This document shows, in pieces, positions 40,983-54,550 of a stretch of 64,000 bases of DNA. Origin of the DNA: Setaria digitata (taxonomy: Eukaryota > Nematoda > Chromadorea > Rhabditida > Setariidae). The stretch is from the NCBI GenBank assembly GCA_003640385.1, contig RCAB01000006.1, forward strand, positions 434,001 through 498,000, given 5' to 3'. Below the pieces are notes generated by a model that saw only the letters and a program-made list of their open reading frames with translations, was not told the DNA's origin and made no database searches. How positions within the stretch are numbered: the first letter of the stretch is position 1; each line of letters begins with the position of its first letter. The position numbers and the translations under genes were made by a program.

Positions 40983-43900
40983 ATGTTTGAGTTGTGTGGA
41001 ATTATTTTCAGCGAAGGAGTGTTAGCAGTGAAGAGTGTCACTGCTTCTGTGAATCAAGGATTATATGAAATAAAGCCCTGGAAGTTGGTCATAGGAACTG
41101 CTGTTAGTGTTGTTCTCTTCCAACATGCTCGACGTATGTGGCGTGCATCGGAGCAGCCAATTCATTCACGGTAAGTTCATCAGGATATTCTGTTATCTCT
41201 CTATCTGTTCATAAAGAAATCTTAAACTTAGAGAAAGCCTAAGCCTTCTGTACTTGACAAAAATGACTTTCATCTCAAAAATTTTGATGTTAAAAGTCTG
41301 TTAAAGTACGGTTTTATTCAGCTGATAATCGCCAGGTTATTTTGGTCGGAAGACCAAAATAATTAGGAGTTTGCAGAGGAGAATTGTTTAAGCTATAAGT
41401 ACTGAAAAGATAGAAGAAAGGTGAATAGAGGAGAATGTTTTCATAATTGGCACAAACTCCTTTTGTGACTGGTATTTTTTGCTTGATGAACTGAGTTCAG
41501 AGACTCACATAGAAAAGTTGTAAATAGCTTAAGGTTGGGAAATAGATGACTGGTACTTTTTTGCAGTTGTTTAATTCTTTTTTTTTTTTACTGTGTAATC
41601 ATGATATAGGTGCGATAGGTTTAGAATGCATATTGTGCATCCTGAATTAGCTTAATCCATTCATTGTATCTTTGATTATTTAACAGTGAATTGGACATAA
41701 CTTTTATCCCATATTGTTTCTTTTTATTTTTGTGTTAATTGTATGAAAAACTTGCCATTTATAAATTTGCTTCTTAAATTTCTGAAAAGTTTCTCCAATC
41801 ATATTTATAAACACCGTTAACTGAGCCAAATTTTATATATTCCAGGTTTATTAGTAAAGTATTTTCTGTAATTTGTTGGTTACCTCCCATACGGAAAAGA
41901 CTTGACAAACAAATGGATGATACACGACAGAAAATTTTTCATGAAATTCACAAGTGCGATCATACTGGTCTCTTTTTTCACATGCTTCCCGAAGATGGCA
42001 TGGATAATGGGAAAATTATCAGTATAGCAGGTAAGTCTTTTAAAAGTTCTGTTTTGGATAACTGGTTTCATTTGACGTATAAGTTTATTAAATCACATTT
42101 CAGAACAGTATAATGCAATGGCAGTTCTAGATGTTGGTAAAGTAAGTGGAGCCATATATACTGATCAGAGTGATAAACAACGCGATTTGCTTTTAAAAGT
42201 ATTCTTTATTTTCAATAATTCTGACACGTAAGTGGATCTAATGGAGAGAGGAATTTACTATGTTAAGATTTTGATTTTGCTATTATAGATATTTGACATT
42301 TATGCGTATTCAAATCCACTCCATCCGGACGTTTTTCCTGGATGCCGAAAGATGGAAGCTGAAGTTGTTCATATCGTTGGAAACCTGTTTCGTGGAGGTT
42401 CAGAATGTTGTGGAACGGTATTCAAAACCCCAATTTTTTAAAGTTCCGAAATTTAAAGATAAATGAATTTCTGAGCAGAAATCACATACTTAAATTTGTA
42501 ACGAAAAAATAGCCGATCATTTAGTAGTTTGTGTTTCTTACAGGTCACATCAGGTGGAACTGAGTCAATTTTATTAGCAATGCTTTCTTATCGTAATTTT
42601 GCATATGCTAAAGGCATATCAGAACCAGAAATATTAGTTCCGGCTACCGCACACGCAGCATTTGACAAGGTTAATATCTGTTGAAGTTCCTAGTATTTAT
42701 AAACAGTTATTGGAGATTATAAAGTAACCATCCGATGTTGCCTTCTCTTTAGGCAGCACATTTGTTTGGTATCCGAATACGACATATACCTGTTGGATAT
42801 AATCAAAAACTTGACATCAATAAAATGAAACGAGCTATATCCAGAGCCACATGTGTTGTAAGTTTGTTTAAATGTTCATTTCCTGGGAATTTTCTCGCGA
42901 TCTTTTTTTTTAGGATTTATATGTACAATTTCGAAACTAATTACAGAGGCCACCTATACCTTTTCACTTTTCAGATTGTTGGTTCAGTACCAAATTTTCC
43001 AACAGGCACAATGGATGATATTGAACAAATCGCGCTGGTATATTTTATTATATATAAAACACCTAATTATATAAAATATCTAGTTAAAATTATTTCAGTA
43101 TTCTTTTGAAATTTCTAGAAGACTTTTAAAGGATTAATTAATCTTCCGTCTCTATCTTACCTCCCTTTAAAAGTTTTTCCAGATAGGACAAAAGTATGAT
43201 ATTCCGGTACATGTTGATGCTTGTTTGGGTGGCTTTCTAATAGCTTTTATGGAAGAAAGCGGTTATCCAATACCACCGTTTGATTTTCGTGTAGGTGGCG
43301 TTACCTCAATATCGTGTGACATACATAAGGTTTGTTATCGTTTGAGTTTTTTTTTTCTTACTGCTTTCGCCTGGTCAGAAAAAAATTGTGCGTTTAGTTC
43401 ATTCTTTAAAAATAGTGGAATTTTATTTATCCTCAAGTTAAAAATTTGTGAAGACGCTTTAGTATGGTTACGCTCCAAAGGGATCCTCAGTCATACTTTA
43501 TCGGGAACCGAAATATTTGCATCATCAGTACATGTGCTTTCCAGAGTGGGCTGGTGGCATATATGCAACACCGACTTTTGCAGGTCTTATTTCTTTTTAT
43601 TAAGTTACATTCGCTTAATCAGGTCCTTCCCTTCAATTTCATAGAGATGGTTTCATGTGCCTGGATGATTAGCTCTTTCCGTATTTTCTATAACTGTGTA
43701 TGGCGAGCCAGAAAGATTTCGAAAACTTTTCTGCAACGATCGTTTTTGATCTATGTGAGCAAATAACTATTTATTAATTGTACCATCTTCTCATTATTTT
43801 ACTTTCAGGAAGTCGTTCTGGTTTAGCAATATCATTAGCTTGGGCAACTTTGCTCCATTTCGGACGTTCTGGTTATGTACAACGGACAAAAGAAATCATT

Positions 43901-45149
43901 ACATGTGCTCGCCGAATTAGTTCTGCTATTAAGGTAATTCATGAGCACGTGCATAGTTTTCGGGATAAGTTGACGATTCGAAATTTTAGATCGAAATTCT
44001 TGGAACCTTTTTATCTTTTCTTTTAAACAAGCCTTTTTTTTTCTTGGACTGTAAAGTCTCCTTCAATTTTAGATTTTTCGATACTATTTCGTGCAAAATG
44101 AATAATTTTTAGTTTTTGGAATCCTTGAAAAACTGAGATCACGACATCCAAAATGTCTCGTTTGTTTCCTTTGAAGAAATGTGGCAGTTTTGAATTCTGC
44201 GAGTGACTTCGATAAACAAAGTGACCCTCTTCTTTTAAGTACGATATTGATGGGCTTCGTTTACTTGGTTCACCAGATGTTTCTATTGTTGCGTTTACAA
44301 GCGACGTTTTCAATATTTACGCCCTTGTCGATGGGATGTCTGCTCTTGGGTGGAATTTGAATTCTGTTCAGAATCCTCCAGGGTAAATCTCTCCTGAAAA
44401 TTCTTTGTAGCTGGGAAAAAGTCAGATCTTAGTCCTTCACTTCATAAATTGTAGTCAGCAACTTTTGGAGAGAGGAACGAAAGCTTTTAAACACTTTGCT
44501 AGAAAAATTATTTTAAGACGACAAAATGACGTGTAAGATCAAAGGCCTTAGTCTTTCACTTCATAAGTGGGGAAAGATGCACTTACTGGCTAAAATCTCT
44601 CTGTTTCAGAGCACATATTTGCGTTACCTATAATACGACATTTGTTGATACATGGAAAACATTCGTAAATGACTTGCGAAAAGTTGCTTTTACTTTGATG
44701 AACGATCCATACAAAGGGAAACATTCAAACATGGTATTTTTCAGAAAGATAAACTGTTTTTAAATTATTGCATTCATCCAAAAGAAACAATACTATTTTC
44801 TATAGCTCATTACAGGGATAAAACTTTACTTGACATTGTGTAAAGTCTTTCTTAATTCTCACATATTCTTCTAATCCTATTTTCTCCCATACTTTCTTTT
44901 TGCATTTGAAAAAATACTCCATCTCAAAGTCGTTTTATATATATGCAAAAAATTAAGCAGAAAAAAAATAGTGCCATATCTATATTTTCTTTGAAATTAC
45001 GAGGAAAATAGAATTGAATTCTAACCTTGCAGGCTGCAATATATGGTCTCGCAGCGGCTATTCCAGATAAAAATCTTATCAGCGATTTAGCCCGTTGTTA
45101 TTTGGATGCATGTTATGCTGCACCATCATTGGAAGCTCTAAAATTTTGA
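40983..45149 (+). CDS. spl-1: Sphingosine-1-phosphate lyase, complete, 13 exons
   Basis: Exons: 40983-41170, 41846-42030, 42104-42198, 42289-42417, 42544-42669, 42753-42857, 42975-43037, 43183-43329, 43463-43583, 43809-43933, 44240-44382, 44610-44733, 45033-45149. They give 555 residues, close to the roughly 570 of animal SGPL1. A membrane anchor lies at about residues 30-50 ([19 protein letters not shown]). The group II PLP-dependent decarboxylase fold follows: [19 protein letters not shown], the PLP-phosphate loop [11 protein letters not shown], the HVDACLGGF aspartate that binds the pyridine ring, and SCDIHKYGYAPKG holding the Schiff-base lysine across the 43329/43463 splice. The enzyme splits sphingosine 1-phosphate into phosphoethanolamine and hexadecenal at the ER, the exit step of sphingolipid catabolism. 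All key residues are present, so it should be active. The C-terminus is short and ends ALKF. Confidence 0.96.
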
Positions 45150-45222
45150 TTTTATTTCAGTTATTTCATCGCGGTAATATGTCCATTTGTCTGGATTCAT
45201 GCACCTCTCATAGATTTCGCTT

Positions 45223-45228
45223 AATAAA
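45223..45228 (+). terminator. Poly(A) signal AATAAA of spl-1
   Basis: AATAAA lies 74 nt after the spl-1 stop codon, followed by a T-rich stretch. Position and sequence fit the cleavage signal; this is a motif match only. Confidence 0.5.
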
Positions 45229-47092
45229 TTCTTTTGTTTTTTATTTTATTTTATTTTTACCGCTTTTTTAAAACTTCCTTGTTACAATAAAAATTTAACA
45301 TGACGAAATATGGATGGAAAAAGTCTAAATATTTTTTATTCTTTTTTTCTACCTGATTTATTCCATACTCTTTGTTCAACATTATTTCCTCATACTCTTT
45401 TGAAACTAAAAACATTATATTTGGAAATAATTTGATAAATTATATTGCATATTTTCCGTGGTTTTTACAAATCACTTTTCCTAAATTCACTTCTGAAACA
45501 GTTTAACTAAAAGTATTAAGATCCCCGAAATAGCACATTTTTTGCACAATGTTCCGAGATATACTTCTCTACATCAGAAAGATGCAAGTTTACGACTTTA
45601 AAAGTTTACCAGTTCTTACGCAAGAGAATCACGACTTCCTAATAAATGAATAAGCAGTGCTTGCGATGTGCTGACTCGTTGAAAAATGACATTGAGAGAT
45701 TAAACTAAAAAGAAATACTCTCTTAGGAAAGTAAGGGATCTCTAGTTGCCGATTAAACTGTCAAGGGAATAATTGAAGGTATTACCTGTAGGAAAGGATA
45801 ATAAATACAACGTGATAGATGTTCAGAACTGCTAAGTATGGTTATTAACAAGCTACCTTACATAAAGCACAAAATGGATTTAAGCATAACTGGCGGGTAT
45901 AAACTTTCAGCTTCATATCTTCTTTTCACCTCTTCTGTATTAGACCGATTTTGAAATTGAATTTCATATTACAAGACTGTTATTGCTCTGTGCTCCTCAC
46001 GACTGTAATGCTGTGGAATGAATATATGTTATATCAATATCCGCAATATCCTTTAAAGTCTTTTAATTAACATTAATTGAAGGTTCAGCTCCTTGAGTAC
46101 TATTAGACTTGATTTAGTTTCGAGGACTTCTTAACACATGAAGTAAATTCTGCGATTCCAGTTAAATCTATTGTTTGAATTCAATTATACTTATTTCTCT
46201 TGGCAGCGAGTACCTAAATAATTCGTTTTTTCTTATAATCCGAACTTTAGTTTGAGAAGTGGAAAACCATGCAAAAAAGAAAAAAGAATTTAAGAAGCAT
46301 TTGATTTGCTGGTGGAAAAATATGGGAAAGCATTTGATTTGACAGAAGAACAGCATTTTAAGGCTTAGGTTGGCCGGAGCAGCGGTTTGGAATTAATTCA
46401 TACTCAGGTTTGATAGCACAGAACAAATAAAAGTCAGTAATAGAGAAATTCATTCAGTTAACTCATATAAGTTTGGAAAACAGAACAGGGCTACGTATTA
46501 AAGTTACTTCTGTTAGATGCTTATGAAATAGCCCTAGCGGTGGTTCCAGTAAATATTTTCTGCACCATACCAGTTAACAAAATTTGTGGGGAAATTGACT
46601 GGTAATAATTTAGTACTTCCCAACTCTTGGATTTCGTAATTTATTGAAAATGATTTAAATCAGGAGAATTTTATCGATCATTGGACAATATCTGGTTTAA
46701 TCGAAAGGAAAACTGCATGTCAAGTAAATTAATTTGTCATCTAATATTGAGCTGTCTAAACTTTAAAGTTTTGGAAAAAAATTAGCTTTGATAAAACTAA
46801 GGCTTCTATGAAGTATCATAAAATTCATCCTACTGTCCAAAATAAAAAAAAACATCCTTTTAAAATGTTTCGTCACCAAAAATCATCTTCAACTGGTAGC
46901 AATTAGATTAGACAGAGTTGCTTAGTTTTAAGCGAAAAATCGATGTTGATCCATATTTAGCTGCGAAGCTCGACAGCTGATCTTTCCGTTATCAAAGATT
47001 AATTACATTTATGAAGTATTAAAATAATGTTTCATTTTCACGTGAAGTTAAATCTTAAATTATGAAATTTTACATGTCTTTACTGTTCTTCA
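45229..47092. other. Intergenic region downstream of spl-1
   Basis: AT-rich, no supported exons on either strand. The minus-strand frame at 46168-46356 is Phe/Ile-rich translation of AT sequence. The missing 5' exon(s) of the WAKE-like gene may lie here or just downstream, but none could be recognised. Confidence 0.45.
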
Positions 47093-47290
47093 TCATTTCA
47101 TCGAAGAGTTAAGAAGTTCATCAAACGGTCTCAGCACTGGACCTTCGTAATGGGATCGTTCAGTTCGTTCGATTGACCACTGCCAATTCTTGAAATGACG
47201 TCTTCCAGTCACCCATTTTTCACTGAAAATTCCAACCACACCGTCTGTGATGTGTGAATACAATTTGATTTCCAGCCAGCGACCCCACGC
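47093..47290 (-). other. Orphan terminal-exon candidate
   Basis: A minus-strand exon-like segment starts after an acceptor (CGAATCGCAG) and runs 65 codons to TGA. It reads AWGRWLEIKLYSHITDGVVG, then a middle with EKWVTGRRHFKNWQWS, and ends LRPFDELLNSSMK. Amino-acid composition (Trp, Arg, His) is unlike chance AT translation. No partner exon with matching phase was found: the upstream frame at 47400-47325 is open (ETTEIPAEFQENSRESS) but hits TAA before the acceptor and has no clean donor. It could be the end of an unidentified small gene or a decayed copy. Confidence 0.3.
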
Positions 47291-47643
47291 CTGCGATTCG
47301 ATTCCAATCAATATCGATTAGTTTTCATATTCGTGGAATTTTGACGATTCTCTCGAATTCTCCTGGAACTCCGCAGGAATTTCAGTTGTTTCCTAAAAAA
47401 GACAGTTTTCAGCTTTTAATTTCATATAATTCGTCCTTTTAGTTATAAGTACACTTTGACAGAGCGGAAGCAAAAGTCCAAATGCTCGAAATTAGAGGCA
47501 GTACGCGACCTCACAACTAAAAATGAATGTGCTAAATAGCAGTGGTATGCATTTTTGCTCATTTTCTCTAATTGAATTTTAAGGTTAGATAACTTGTCAT
47601 TTCCTAATTCATTTTCTTCCATGAAGTTTACAACAAAATTCAG

Positions 47644-50600
47644 GAGCACTGTTAGCGATCGAGACAAATAATGCGGATATGTTAAGAATGATATTGTCTA
47701 GAGCGGAAATACCGTTTAATTCCCGGATCAGCGATGCTTACCTTGAAGACTGGACACTCCTTGAGTTTGCTGTAATGCTTGATCATCGACAATGTGCCGA
47801 AGTATTACTGCAAAGTGGAGCTACAGTTGATGTTGAATGTGGGTGCTAGACAGTCCTGTGCTTCCCTTCCAGTTTTTTATTTTTTGAATGTTTAATATCC
47901 ATTCTTTTCAACAGTAAAATTACAAAAGTTGCGGACTTACAATTATTTATTTAGTTTTGGATTCTACTCCAAGTATTGTTTCATTTTAAAGAACCTCTCC
48001 AAGTCGAAGAAAATTAATTTAGAATCTTTCTCTCTATGAGAGCAAAATTTTAAGCATGCCCTCTAAAACGTCGTCTGGAACAAATTCGAGAACACACTGA
48101 ACTTATTATTGAACAAATTCATTCCTTAAAGATCAGGAGCATTCAGAACAACGTGAGTAAATTCTATTTATTATTATTTTTTTTTTTATACTGAGCAAAT
48201 TTATTGAAGCTCTTTGAAGTGTGTACTATTTGAGCGAAAATTGTCACTGTAAATTTTTGATTATTTCAAACCACAAAAAAGGTAAATTATCCAGAATTTT
48301 GCAGGATAAACAACTCCAGTATCTGGAGAAACGTTTGTCACAAATGAAAACGATGAAGGCCGTTTTAGAAAATACCATTTTTCCTGAACCACTAGCCGAT
48401 GTTGAAGCAGTTGTTTCAGCATCGGATCAGTTAACCGTCAGTTGGAAAGATGTCCACCAACACAATTTGGACCTTGTTGTAAACTACAAAGGTTTGTAAT
48501 TGGTAACTTTGCATCTTTGTATCAAAGAACATGTGTGAAATCATTTCAAAAAAAAAATCATCAAATTTAAAAACTCAGTTGAATGGAGCTTGTGCGACGA
48601 TTTCAATAGTGTGGAAGGAAGCTTACTTGTGAACACTGTTATGAGAAGCTATGCAGTTATATCTAAATTGAAGCATGGATTACGATATTCTGTACGCGTT
48701 AGTCCTGCATCTATTCGAGGATTTGGCCATCCAATTGCAGCAGTACCACAATCATTACTAATTTCAAGTAATTTGATAGTGAGATTGATTAAGCTTAAAA
48801 TTCATTAAAATGTGTCTCAATTAGAATCTTTTCATAATACTTCAACATCAACATCAAAAATATATTTGAATTTCGAACGTTTAGTTAATTCTAATTTTCT
48901 AACACACGAACAGTTTTCCATTAAATTTACTAGCTGTTTATAAATTGTCATTTTATGTTGGGAGGACGTACCGGACAGTTTGAAGTGCCAATGTTGCTTA
49001 GATGATATTTCGAAGCTGCTTTTTGATGTCAAGAAATATCGTTCGTCACCAATTTGGCAAACATGTGGGCATGAATAAGTTTAAATTTAAGAAATTTTTT
49101 GAAAGATTGGTTCTGTGAACTCCATTTTCAGGCAATTAAATTGGAAAAGCCAATTTTATTTTTTACTCAAATCAAAAATAATTTTCAGTGTTCCCCAAAA
49201 CAATCGAAATAAGCGGCAAGAAGAAAAAAGGAAGCATAAAAAGTCTCTTTAGTGGTGGTTTCCGGTTTCTGAAGGTTGTACAAAGGTACTTGCAAACTAA
49301 ATTTTTACGTAATAGATGACTGTTGATATACAAATTTGTGAATACATTACTTTTTTTTTTTTTTTGTGAATCTATAAAGCACTGTGGTTAAGATTTTTTT
49401 TTGACGCAGTATAAATAAGTTTTGTTTTGGTGTAAAACTTAAAGGACCTTTCCAAAATTCTAGTTTAAATTCATGAATTTGGATCCCCATGTTATGATGT
49501 ACTACACATTCATTATTTTACAGGGGTATCTATTTAGTTAGCATAATTTACTCAGAAATGAAAGTATACACAATTGAAGAGCGCCTTCCAGTTATTCTTA
49601 TTGATCAAACACAATTTTGTGTTGGTAAAGTAAGTTTGAGTTTTAATTTTTCTTAGTTTTACCAAAATTTCATATTCTATTATTTACAAAAAAAGAGCAA
49701 GTTTGGGATATCAATTTTTTTTTTAGGATGAAATGTACTGGGCAATAAAACTGTCATTGGCGTGGGATGAAATCCAGACATTGCAGGAAACAAACAGATC
49801 ATGCTCATCAAACTCTCGTTTTCGCAATAAATTCATCGATGCAGCAGTAGAAATGCATACAGCTCTTGGACTGACAGATATTGGGAGGTAATTACACGTT
49901 TTCATGAACTAAAACTTGAAAATTTTTTTGTAAGCTAATTTATTTAGGATTTGGGCATCTCTAATTTCATCGAAACGAAAGTTGGTGCTAATTTCAAACA
50001 ATTTGAATTTTCTGACGAAATGGTAAATATTAAAAAGATTTATTCATTTATTTTTTCAGAGTGCATTATCAGCCGATTATAGATGAAGTTAATTCGGTTT
50101 CTTTCATTGTTACAGTTCGTTTCGCTAACAGGTTGCAAGTCGCTCAGGTACGTTATGTTATTTAATTACTACGCATGTAACCGTTTCTTTTCCAAACTTC
50201 CTACACTGTTTACTAACCTACAAGAGTAGATTTCAGTGCACCATTCATCGCTTTTGGTCTTCATCGAAATTGTTTCATTTTATTCTGATAAGAAAATGTA
50301 AATATTAAATGAAGTACATACTTCAATAATAAGTAGCAGAGTTATACAGGGAACACTTGTGTCATTGTTGTGCACTCCTTTTAATCTACTGGAGAGTTTT
50401 ATATCATTAGTTTTGGAAATTCAATAGTGTTTCCTCGGATTGCTTGAACCTTTTAGATCATGTGGTGTTCTTCATTTTTACCTAATTGTTCACTTCAATT
50501 AATTTTTGTACGAGCTTCTGTACCGATGATCGTAATGTTCAGTGCTAGTTAATCATGTGTATATTTTGTGAACTCTAATCGGAAATTAAGCGTTTGTAGG

Positions 50601-53527
50601 GTCTGACAACAAGATGGTTGCCTCTAAGCAAAATAGTTCGCAAACGAGGAACCTGTCAGGCAATGGACGTGTTGTGGGCAGAAATTTTTAGGATTATCAA
50701 TTTTTTCGAGTCCTCATATAAACCGCTGCGAAGAGGATTGTATCTATGTTACATGAAATTACATTCATCTATCAATTCCATAAGCGTCGTCGTGCCCCAG
50801 AATATACCATCTATTCTCCCACATGCTTTAATAAGATAACTTTTCTATCATTATTTTTCCCTCTTTAGTATGCCCACTATACTTTTCTCCCTGCTTTTTG
50901 CTGTTCTTTCTTTCTAGCAGCTTTTAATCCGAAATCTTAATTTTGTGCTTTTCCTAAGCCGATTGAACTGCCTGCTATTCTTTTATTGTTTTTCGATGAG
51001 TCGGGCTTGGAGTAAAAAAAAATAGAAAGGAAAAAGACTTACTAATTGGAAAGTTTCAAACAAATTTCCTCAAAAAAATTTACCCTGCCTGTAACAGATT
51101 TGGCTAAGCACGATAAAGTGGGTCAATAAAAAGTCTTAGACGGAAAACTTGAGTTTAGATGTTGTTTTGGAAAGAGTTTTCTTTCAATTTATCGAGCGTG
51201 GGAGATAGCAGTATAGAAATTTTGCTGAGGTAAACCACGTGAAATCTTTGTCCTTAACCTAGTAACTCCTAGCGTAACAGAAAACAGGATACAATTTGCT
51301 TTCTTTTCATCTTGTCAAGAATGCTTCCAAGCTTGAAAATTCCCATTGAGCATTAAGCTACATTTGAGAAAAATTTCAACTCAGCCACTGAAATAAGGCT
51401 TATTTTTGTTACGAATATAATTTGAAAAACGTATTGTTTTGAAGTGGTAAACTTACTGTTTAGTTTTATACCTTCTCAAAACTAATTCTGCAGAGAGAAT
51501 CCCCACATAACAAAAGAAGAGTGGGACTTGTTGCGATCCGTGGAGATCAATGCTTCAAACCCACCAACACCGGTGCAGCTTGTTTTTTATACTGCCCTTG
51601 TTAGCGCAGCATCTCGCTTACTTCACGATCTCGAGATTGACACTGATCTCATACCAGATCAACGCGTCTACCGTCTACAAGTTTTCCAGTTACAATTTGA
51701 TGTTTCTTTCATAATTGTAAGTTAATACCAATTTTAACCCGCTAAAAAATGGGTTCAACCCATTTTCATGATAGGTATGCGAAATTTTATACTGATGGTA
51801 CATCTGCCCTATCATAATGTTCTTCTCCATGACCTGAGATTGAGATCGATCTTGCAAGGTTAGGACTGGTCGCCCTTATCACTAGATCTAGACTTTATAT
51901 TTACTGGATTTCTAAAGCGAGCTGCAGTGTTCACATTCTTGACAAGGAAACACGCCATCCTTTAATTACCAATATGTTTTTATTCTTTCACAACTTCTGA
52001 GGTACTTAAAATTTAATGAAACTCTTGACCTTAAGCAGTTGGTTTTGTATAATCATGGCAAAAAGGTGAAATGGGGCCTTCTAAACGATGGCTTTATAGC
52101 TACTGCCGAAAATTGAAGACGTCTGTACCGCACCAAATCATTCGCTATTAAAATCGTTCGGCATACAGAAAGGTTGCTCGACACTTCCACTTCACGTCTT
52201 TGAAACAAGTGAGCAGACCATACATATTTCAATCATTTTCTAAAAGTAAAGGAAAAAAAAATCCGCTCGGCAAATTACAAAATGCCAGCCAAACTTCTAG
52301 GCCGCCATTTAATAGTTTGTGATGTAAATGAGTTCTCCACGTACAGACAGATTTCGGTGAATGAAACATATCATTTTCTTAAAATGTAGTCGGCACTGCT
52401 GAAGAACTTTTCTGACCCTTATGTGCAGAAACGCGCAAAATTTCAGTTCATTTGTGTGCGTACAATGCGGACTTCATCAATATCTACTGTCGTCTCTCGC
52501 TTTTTATAGAACATTTCTCGACGGTATATATAAAACATTATAAAAACATATTTTTTAATAGTGCTTTTCGACAGATCTGCTTTTATCTTGACAATGGATA
52601 CTAAAATTCAGTTTTAGTATATACAATATGAACAAAGGAACAGCCTATTGGAGAAAGATATTTGTGTCTATGCTGATGTTCTTTCAAAGCTCAACGAATT
52701 TCAGCAAAGGTGTAATTCATGATAATTCAATTTTAAAAGAAGTATGGAAATGCTTCATGGAAACTGAAAATGCTTATTGTGAAAGCGCCTCTGTAATGAT
52801 TCAGTTTTGTGTCTTAGATTAGGAAATGTCTGGAAGTCAACGAGATGGGTTGCTAATATTGCTTTCATGGCACGAGATAAACGTGCAAGAGGATTGGTGC
52901 CAATGAAAAGTCTGATTGCGATCAACAATGGAATATCCAGGAGGGGTTACCAAATACAAGGAACAAGAGTTGTAAGTAAAGCTTCCTTCCACAGACCTTT
53001 TATGATATAGTGTAAATACACTGGTAATATCTTTTAGTGTCAAAATCATTTTTAAATTTCAGGACTTAGCAGATTCAAGGGTTTTACTACACCTCGATTC
53101 TGAGGTGCAGCTGCGAATCACTACCCCACTGACCGACTCTCCGGCAGAACTGTCGCACAGCGATTTCTTCCAGCCAAAAAAAAACCCAACCACAAGAGTA
53201 ATTAAAGTTTACCCTGCTTACCATTGTGGCCTTACCTGTGGTACCTCAGTTAGACTTCAGATAGCATCAGCGACTACTGCAAGCGAAATCGTCGCCCTAG
53301 TCCTTAGCCAGTTGTCCAAAACAGCCGAAGCATCTGGGAAACCTATCAAAACCAGGGATCCAGAGGATTTTTGCTTAGCAGTGGTGGTTGGTTCCAGGGA
53401 ACGTAGATTACGAGATAATTTCCAACCAATGAAACTTCAGAACCCTTGGGATGAGGGCCGTTTATTTGTAAGGCGTCGTGATACTGTATTAGCAGCTCTG
53501 GAAAGAGGCAATGAGGCAGCAGTTTGA
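47644..53527 (+). CDS. WAKE/ANKFN1-type protein (ankyrin, FN3, RA domain), 5' partial
   Basis: Recognised exons: 47644-47838, 48055-48152, 48305-48491, 48579 to about 48767 or 48785, about 48965-49064, 49189-49285, 49524-49629, 49727-49887, 50060-50147, 50600-50835, 51494-51716, 52618-52709, 52818-52971, 53063-53527. The order is that of ANKFN1/Drosophila Wide awake. It has an ankyrin segment (DWTLLEFAVMLDHRQCAEVL), a coiled linker, an FN3 domain (VEAVVSASDQLTVSWKDV to YSVRVSPASIRGFGHP), the family-specific central region (KSLFSGGFRFLKVVQR, RGLYLCYMKLHSSI, ENPHITKEEWDLL), a helical stretch (NVWKSTRWVANIAFMARDK), and a C-terminal Ras-association domain (TRVIKVYPAYHCGLTCGTSV onward). In flies WAKE is a clock-linked, membrane-associated regulator of neuronal excitability and sleep. 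The 5' end is missing. The FN3-to-linker splice is uncertain. The intron after 50835 lacks a GT donor. Confidence 0.85.
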
Positions 53528-54550
53528 AAAAAGTGATCTCAAAAAAAGGATTATCATAGCTATTCTTTATTTTTGTGCTGTTAATTTTTTCAAGTCCTAT
53601 AAACACCGTCCATCGTCCATCGTTATTAATGTGTTTCAATTTAAGAGGAAATTGGACATTTGAAAATGTAGGTAAGTCGAAAGCGATTGAATTCTACGCC
53701 TAAAGAATAATGTACAAAGTATACGGAAGGAATTGTCAATATATATGCTTTATGGGTATGAGCGCTATTCCAAGAAAAAAAGTTGGGTTGGCGCTACAGA
53801 AATAATTATAACCGAAACATTAAAAAGAAAGCATTGAATGGAAAAATACGACACAGCAATATCGCAGAAAGGAACTGAAAATGGCGGAAAAGCTATACAA
53901 CAAAATGAAATCTAACAAAGACGAAGTAACGACAATCAGTCATCCAATAACATTATATTGAAACATTTTTTGTGAACATGACCAAGCACTGGCGGGAAAC
54001 AAGAAATACAATAAAATTTCCGCTACCGAAACTGTTAACTTTCAAGAAGACTCAAAGAATTTTAGAGCAAAACCAATTAAGAAGTATGATTAATATGACA
54101 AACTGCAAAATGAAGGATTTAGACAGCAAGTTTTTCACCAAAATCATGAGTGAAAAACTTATTAAGGACGGAGCAAAAAAACCGGATTTTATAGAAAACA
54201 GCAAGCAATTAAAATTATTGAAAAAAAAAATGGTGTATTTAGGTACCTAACACATTAGCTCTCTTCATTATTTTTAATATTCAAGTTTAAAGGTTCGGAA
54301 CTGCTGGAAATATAATATGTAACCAAATGATGTTAATACTCTAAACCAAAAATGATAAAGGGAAAAGAGTGGGGGAGCATAGTTAAGTGGCAAAACATCA
54401 ACCAAACTTAATGTTACAAATATTCTTGATCCATTAAAATTTGCAAAACTCTTAAGCACATTCACATCAAGTATTATTCTTAATAATACGGAAACATATT
54501 CAGTAGAAATTATGTTGCTGAAATTACATGACCTGCAGGTAAAGAGATGT
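53528..54550. other. Spacer between convergent WAKE-like gene and kin-2
   Basis: About 1 kb that must contain both 3' UTRs. Lys/Asn-rich open frame at 53972-54250 reflects A-rich sequence and lacks splice context. Nothing else seen. Confidence 0.5.

Noticed and set aside
44424..44574. Imperfect direct repeat (cttagtccttcacttcataa and a near copy) in a spl-1 intron
   Set aside because: Short, diverged and AT-rich; noted only as probable local slippage.
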